From JTS-AC122 sp041742635 (GTDB taxonomy: Bacteria > Planctomycetota > Phycisphaerae > Phycisphaerales > UBA1924): DNA of 64,000 nucleotides. The DNA lies in assembly GCA_041742635.1 (NCBI GenBank), contig JBGSIF010000136.1, positions 22,054-86,053 of the forward strand, in the 5' to 3' direction. Below are positions 62,120 through 64,000 of the stretch, piece by piece; position 1 is the stretch's first letter, and each line of letters starts with the position of its first letter. Made by a program: the position numbers and the translations under genes. The notes beneath the pieces are model-generated. The model searched no databases. It was not told the origin of the DNA and saw nothing but the letters and a program-made list of their open reading frames with translations.

Positions 62120-62731
62120 ATGAAGGCGATGGACTTCGCCGCCACGAGCGATTGGCCGGGGTACTTCAAGTCTGTGCTCGGGAAGCCGGCGAGGGAGACA
62201 TTGGTGAAAGCGGCGGAGATGTACGAGACAGGGGCGGAGGGGTTCGCCGTCGATCTCGCGGCGGGAGAGGGGCGAGACACGTTGGAACTGCTCCGGCGAG
62301 GCTGGACGGTGCTAGCGATTGAGATGCTGCCGCAGGGGATCGCGCTGCTGCGGGAGCGTGTGCCGAGCGAGGCCCGCGCGAGGCTGCACACGCAGGTTGC
62401 TGACTACGCGGGTTCGTGGTGGCCGGGGTGTGACCTGTTCAACTCCAGTTTCGCGCTCCCGTTCTGCCCGGCGGGACAGTTTGAAGACTTGTGGGCGAGG
62501 GTCGTTAGATCAATCCGCGCGGGTGGGCGGTTCGCAGGTCAACTCTTCGGTGACCGTGACTCATGGGGCCGCTGTGGGCATACGCTGGGACATTCGCGTG
62601 AAACAGTCGAGCGGCTGTTCGATGGGTTTGAGTTTGAAGAGTTGCGGGAAGAAGAGAAGGACGACACAACCGCCGCGGGGACGGCGAAGCACTGGCATGT
62701 GTTCCACATCGTGGCGCGGAAACGGGTGTGA
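62120..62731 (+). CDS. Class I SAM-dependent methyltransferase (TehB-like)
   Basis: A 203-residue methyltransferase. Motif I is AVDLAAGEGRDTLELLRRG, and CDLFNSSFALPFCPAG marks the motif IV region; HTLGHSRETVERLFDGF and EELREEEKDDTTAAG follow, close to TehB-type or thiopurine-type small methyltransferases. The start is unclear: ATG 62120 gives a normal domain and leaves room for divergent promoters; ATG 62000 adds 40 residues without domain character. Confidence 0.7.
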   Translation: MKAMDFAATSDWPGYFKSVLGKPARETLVKAAEMYETGAEGFAVDLAAGEGRDTLELLRRGWTVLAIEMLPQGIALLRERVPSEARARLHTQVADYAGSWWPGCDLFNSSFALPFCPAGQFEDLWARVVRSIRAGGRFAGQLFGDRDSWGRCGHTLGHSRETVERLFDGFEFEELREEEKDDTTAAGTAKHWHVFHIVARKRV

Positions 62732-62755
62732 AGTAGTGGGTGCCGGAAACTCGCG

Positions 62756-64000
62756 TTAGATGAACTTAGTCTTGCCCGGCACCGCAACTTGTGGCATTGG
62801 GAGCGTCATGTCCCACGAGAGCGGGTCAGGCACGAGCGATTCCTTTGAGTTCAGCGCTTGTTCCCAGGTCACGGTCTGCCCGGTGTATGCGGCCATACGG
62901 GCCATGATGGCCATGAGAGTCGAGTTCGCGCCGCGCTCGGCGTCGTTGATCGGCTTGCCGGCACGGATGGACGCGAAGAGTTCTTTGTGTTCGTCGTCGT
63001 ACATTTTGCCAGCGTCGCCGGGGTCGCCCTTGCCGTCCCAAAGCATCTCGGCTTTAGTGCCGCCGGGACCGAAAGCGACCATCGGGAAGCGGGCGGTCCA
63101 GCCGTTGATGACGGCGTGGCCTTTGGTGCCGTAGACGTAGTCGGTGTTGTCGCTGGGCAACCCGTCTTGCTGGCGGCAGGTGTGGTAGGCACGAAGCCCG
63201 CCGGCGTATTCGTAGGTCGCGGCGAAGTGATCGAAGGAGTTGCCGGACTCCGGCCCTGTGCGGGCGGCGTTTCCGCCGAGGCAGATGACTTGCTTGGGGA
63301 GCCGGTCGCCCATCGCCCATGCGAGCCGATCGATGGAGTGGACGGCTTGCTCGACGATGTGGTCGCCGGAGATCCAGGTGAAGTGCCACCAGTTGCGCAT
63401 CTGGAACTCGAGGTCGGACCACTCGGGCTTGCGTGGGCGTTTGCCGAGGGTGCCGGTGAGGTAGGTGGTGTGGACACTGGTGATCTCGCCCAGGAGTGGG
63501 CTTTGCCCATTGGTCCCAAGCACACGGTCGAAGGCCTGTCGCATCGAGGCGTTGTAGCGCCAGCAGTAGCCCACGAGGAGCGCGAGGTTTTTCTGCTTGG
63601 CCAGCGCGGCAGACTCCAGCACGCTGCGGATGCCCGGGCCATCCACCGCGACGGGCTTCTCGGCGAAGATGTGCTTCCCAGCAGCAACGGCGGCTTGGAT
63701 GTGGCGTGGACGGAAGGCCGGGTACCCCGTGATGAGTACCACATCGACACCACTATCGATGACTTTCTGGTATGAATCAAACCCGACGAACTGACGCTCT
63801 GGTGGCACGTTGATGCGGTCCGCGACCTTCTCGCCGAGTTCTTCGCGGAACTGATCGGTGATGTTCTTGAGGCTGGAATCGAGGCGGTCCTTGAAGACAT
63901 CACCCATGGAGACCAGCACGCAGCCGGGATCGGCGGCGAGAGCCTGGGCCGCGGCTCCCGTGCCGCGTCCGCCGCAGCCGATCAGCCCGATGCGGATCTT
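62756..64000 (-). CDS. Gfo/Idh/MocA family oxidoreductase, partial
   Basis: The frame is open to the right edge, so the start lies outside the window. The visible 414 residues contain the NAD-binding loop GLIGCGGRGTGAA near the edge, HIFAEKPVAVDG (the conserved EKP), and YCWRYNASMRQAF in the C-terminal half, with HIVEQAVHSIDRLAW as the substrate region. It probably oxidises or reduces a sugar or cyclitol using NAD(P). Many planctomycete members are secreted through Tat signals; the N-terminus that would show this is not in the window. Confidence 0.85.
   Translation of the reverse strand, partial: KIRIGLIGCGGRGTGAAAQALAADPGCVLVSMGDVFKDRLDSSLKNITDQFREELGEKVADRINVPPERQFVGFDSYQKVIDSGVDVVLITGYPAFRPRHIQAAVAAGKHIFAEKPVAVDGPGIRSVLESAALAKQKNLALLVGYCWRYNASMRQAFDRVLGTNGQSPLLGEITSVHTTYLTGTLGKRPRKPEWSDLEFQMRNWWHFTWISGDHIVEQAVHSIDRLAWAMGDRLPKQVICLGGNAARTGPESGNSFDHFAATYEYAGGLRAYHTCRQQDGLPSDNTDYVYGTKGHAVINGWTARFPMVAFGPGGTKAEMLWDGKGDPGDAGKMYDDEHKELFASIRAGKPINDAERGANSTLMAIMARMAAYTGQTVTWEQALNSKESLVPDPLSWDMTLPMPQVAVPGKTKFI

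Overview
The window looks like a planctomycete chromosome, most likely class Phycisphaerae. The reasons are its high GC content, four secreted proteins ending in a paired EF-hand dockerin-like module with a DFFDF core and a terminal Gly-Cys, an exosortase with a substrate carrying a PLPSAG / hydrophobic helix / RRRR tail, and a C-x-x-C(A/G)YDL zinc ribbon on a membrane protein. No rRNA, tRNA, CRISPR array or transposase was found.

Region 1 (1-23.5 kb) is one long plus-strand exopolysaccharide locus. It holds an FrhB-like iron-sulfur oxidoreductase, an O-antigen-ligase-like membrane protein, methyltransferases, two NodB-type deacetylases, two FemAB/GNAT-type acyltransferases, a family 2 and a group 1 glycosyltransferase, a sugar epimerase and a split PssD/PssE (Alg14/Alg13-like) transferase. 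It ends in an overlapping run: nucleotidyltransferase-like protein, exosortase, EpsI, Wzz/BY-kinase and polyprenyl glycosylphosphotransferase, followed by a giant TPR protein. A PEP-CTERM-type substrate with its own promoter and terminator follows (23.7-24.4 kb). Glycosyltransferase genes at 5.7-13 kb are visibly richer in A+T, as is common for exchanged polysaccharide cassettes.

Region 2 (24.5-33.7 kb) is mostly housekeeping: phosphofructokinase, UDP-glucose dehydrogenase (a sugar-nucleotide supplier for region 1), a lysozyme-fold protein, serS, and dnaX on the minus strand. dnaX carries what looks like a complete programmed -1 frameshift cassette (internal SD, A7G, hairpin) that would extend the 392-residue gamma form to a 497-residue tau form.

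Region 3 (33.8-46.3 kb) has a large secreted PQQ-type dehydrogenase with a dockerin-like end, a zincin, a fungal-type fused homoaconitase, an HscA-like Hsp70, a VOC protein and a Wzm/Wzt polysaccharide ABC exporter.

Region 4 (46.3-49.4 kb) is a small accessory cassette, hicA-hicB-DUF2971 (the last frameshifted). It sits between a truncated copy of the first ~40 codons of purD and the intact purD, so a ~145-bp direct repeat flanks the cassette.

Region 5 (49.4-59.4 kb) encodes three more secreted dockerin-like proteins: two paralogous matrixin-like metalloproteases with near-identical promoters and hairpin leaders, and a HAF-repeat protein. Region 6 (59.4-64 kb) has pyrophosphatase, a UbiD-type decarboxylase, a methyltransferase and a Gfo/Idh/MocA oxidoreductase running off the right edge.
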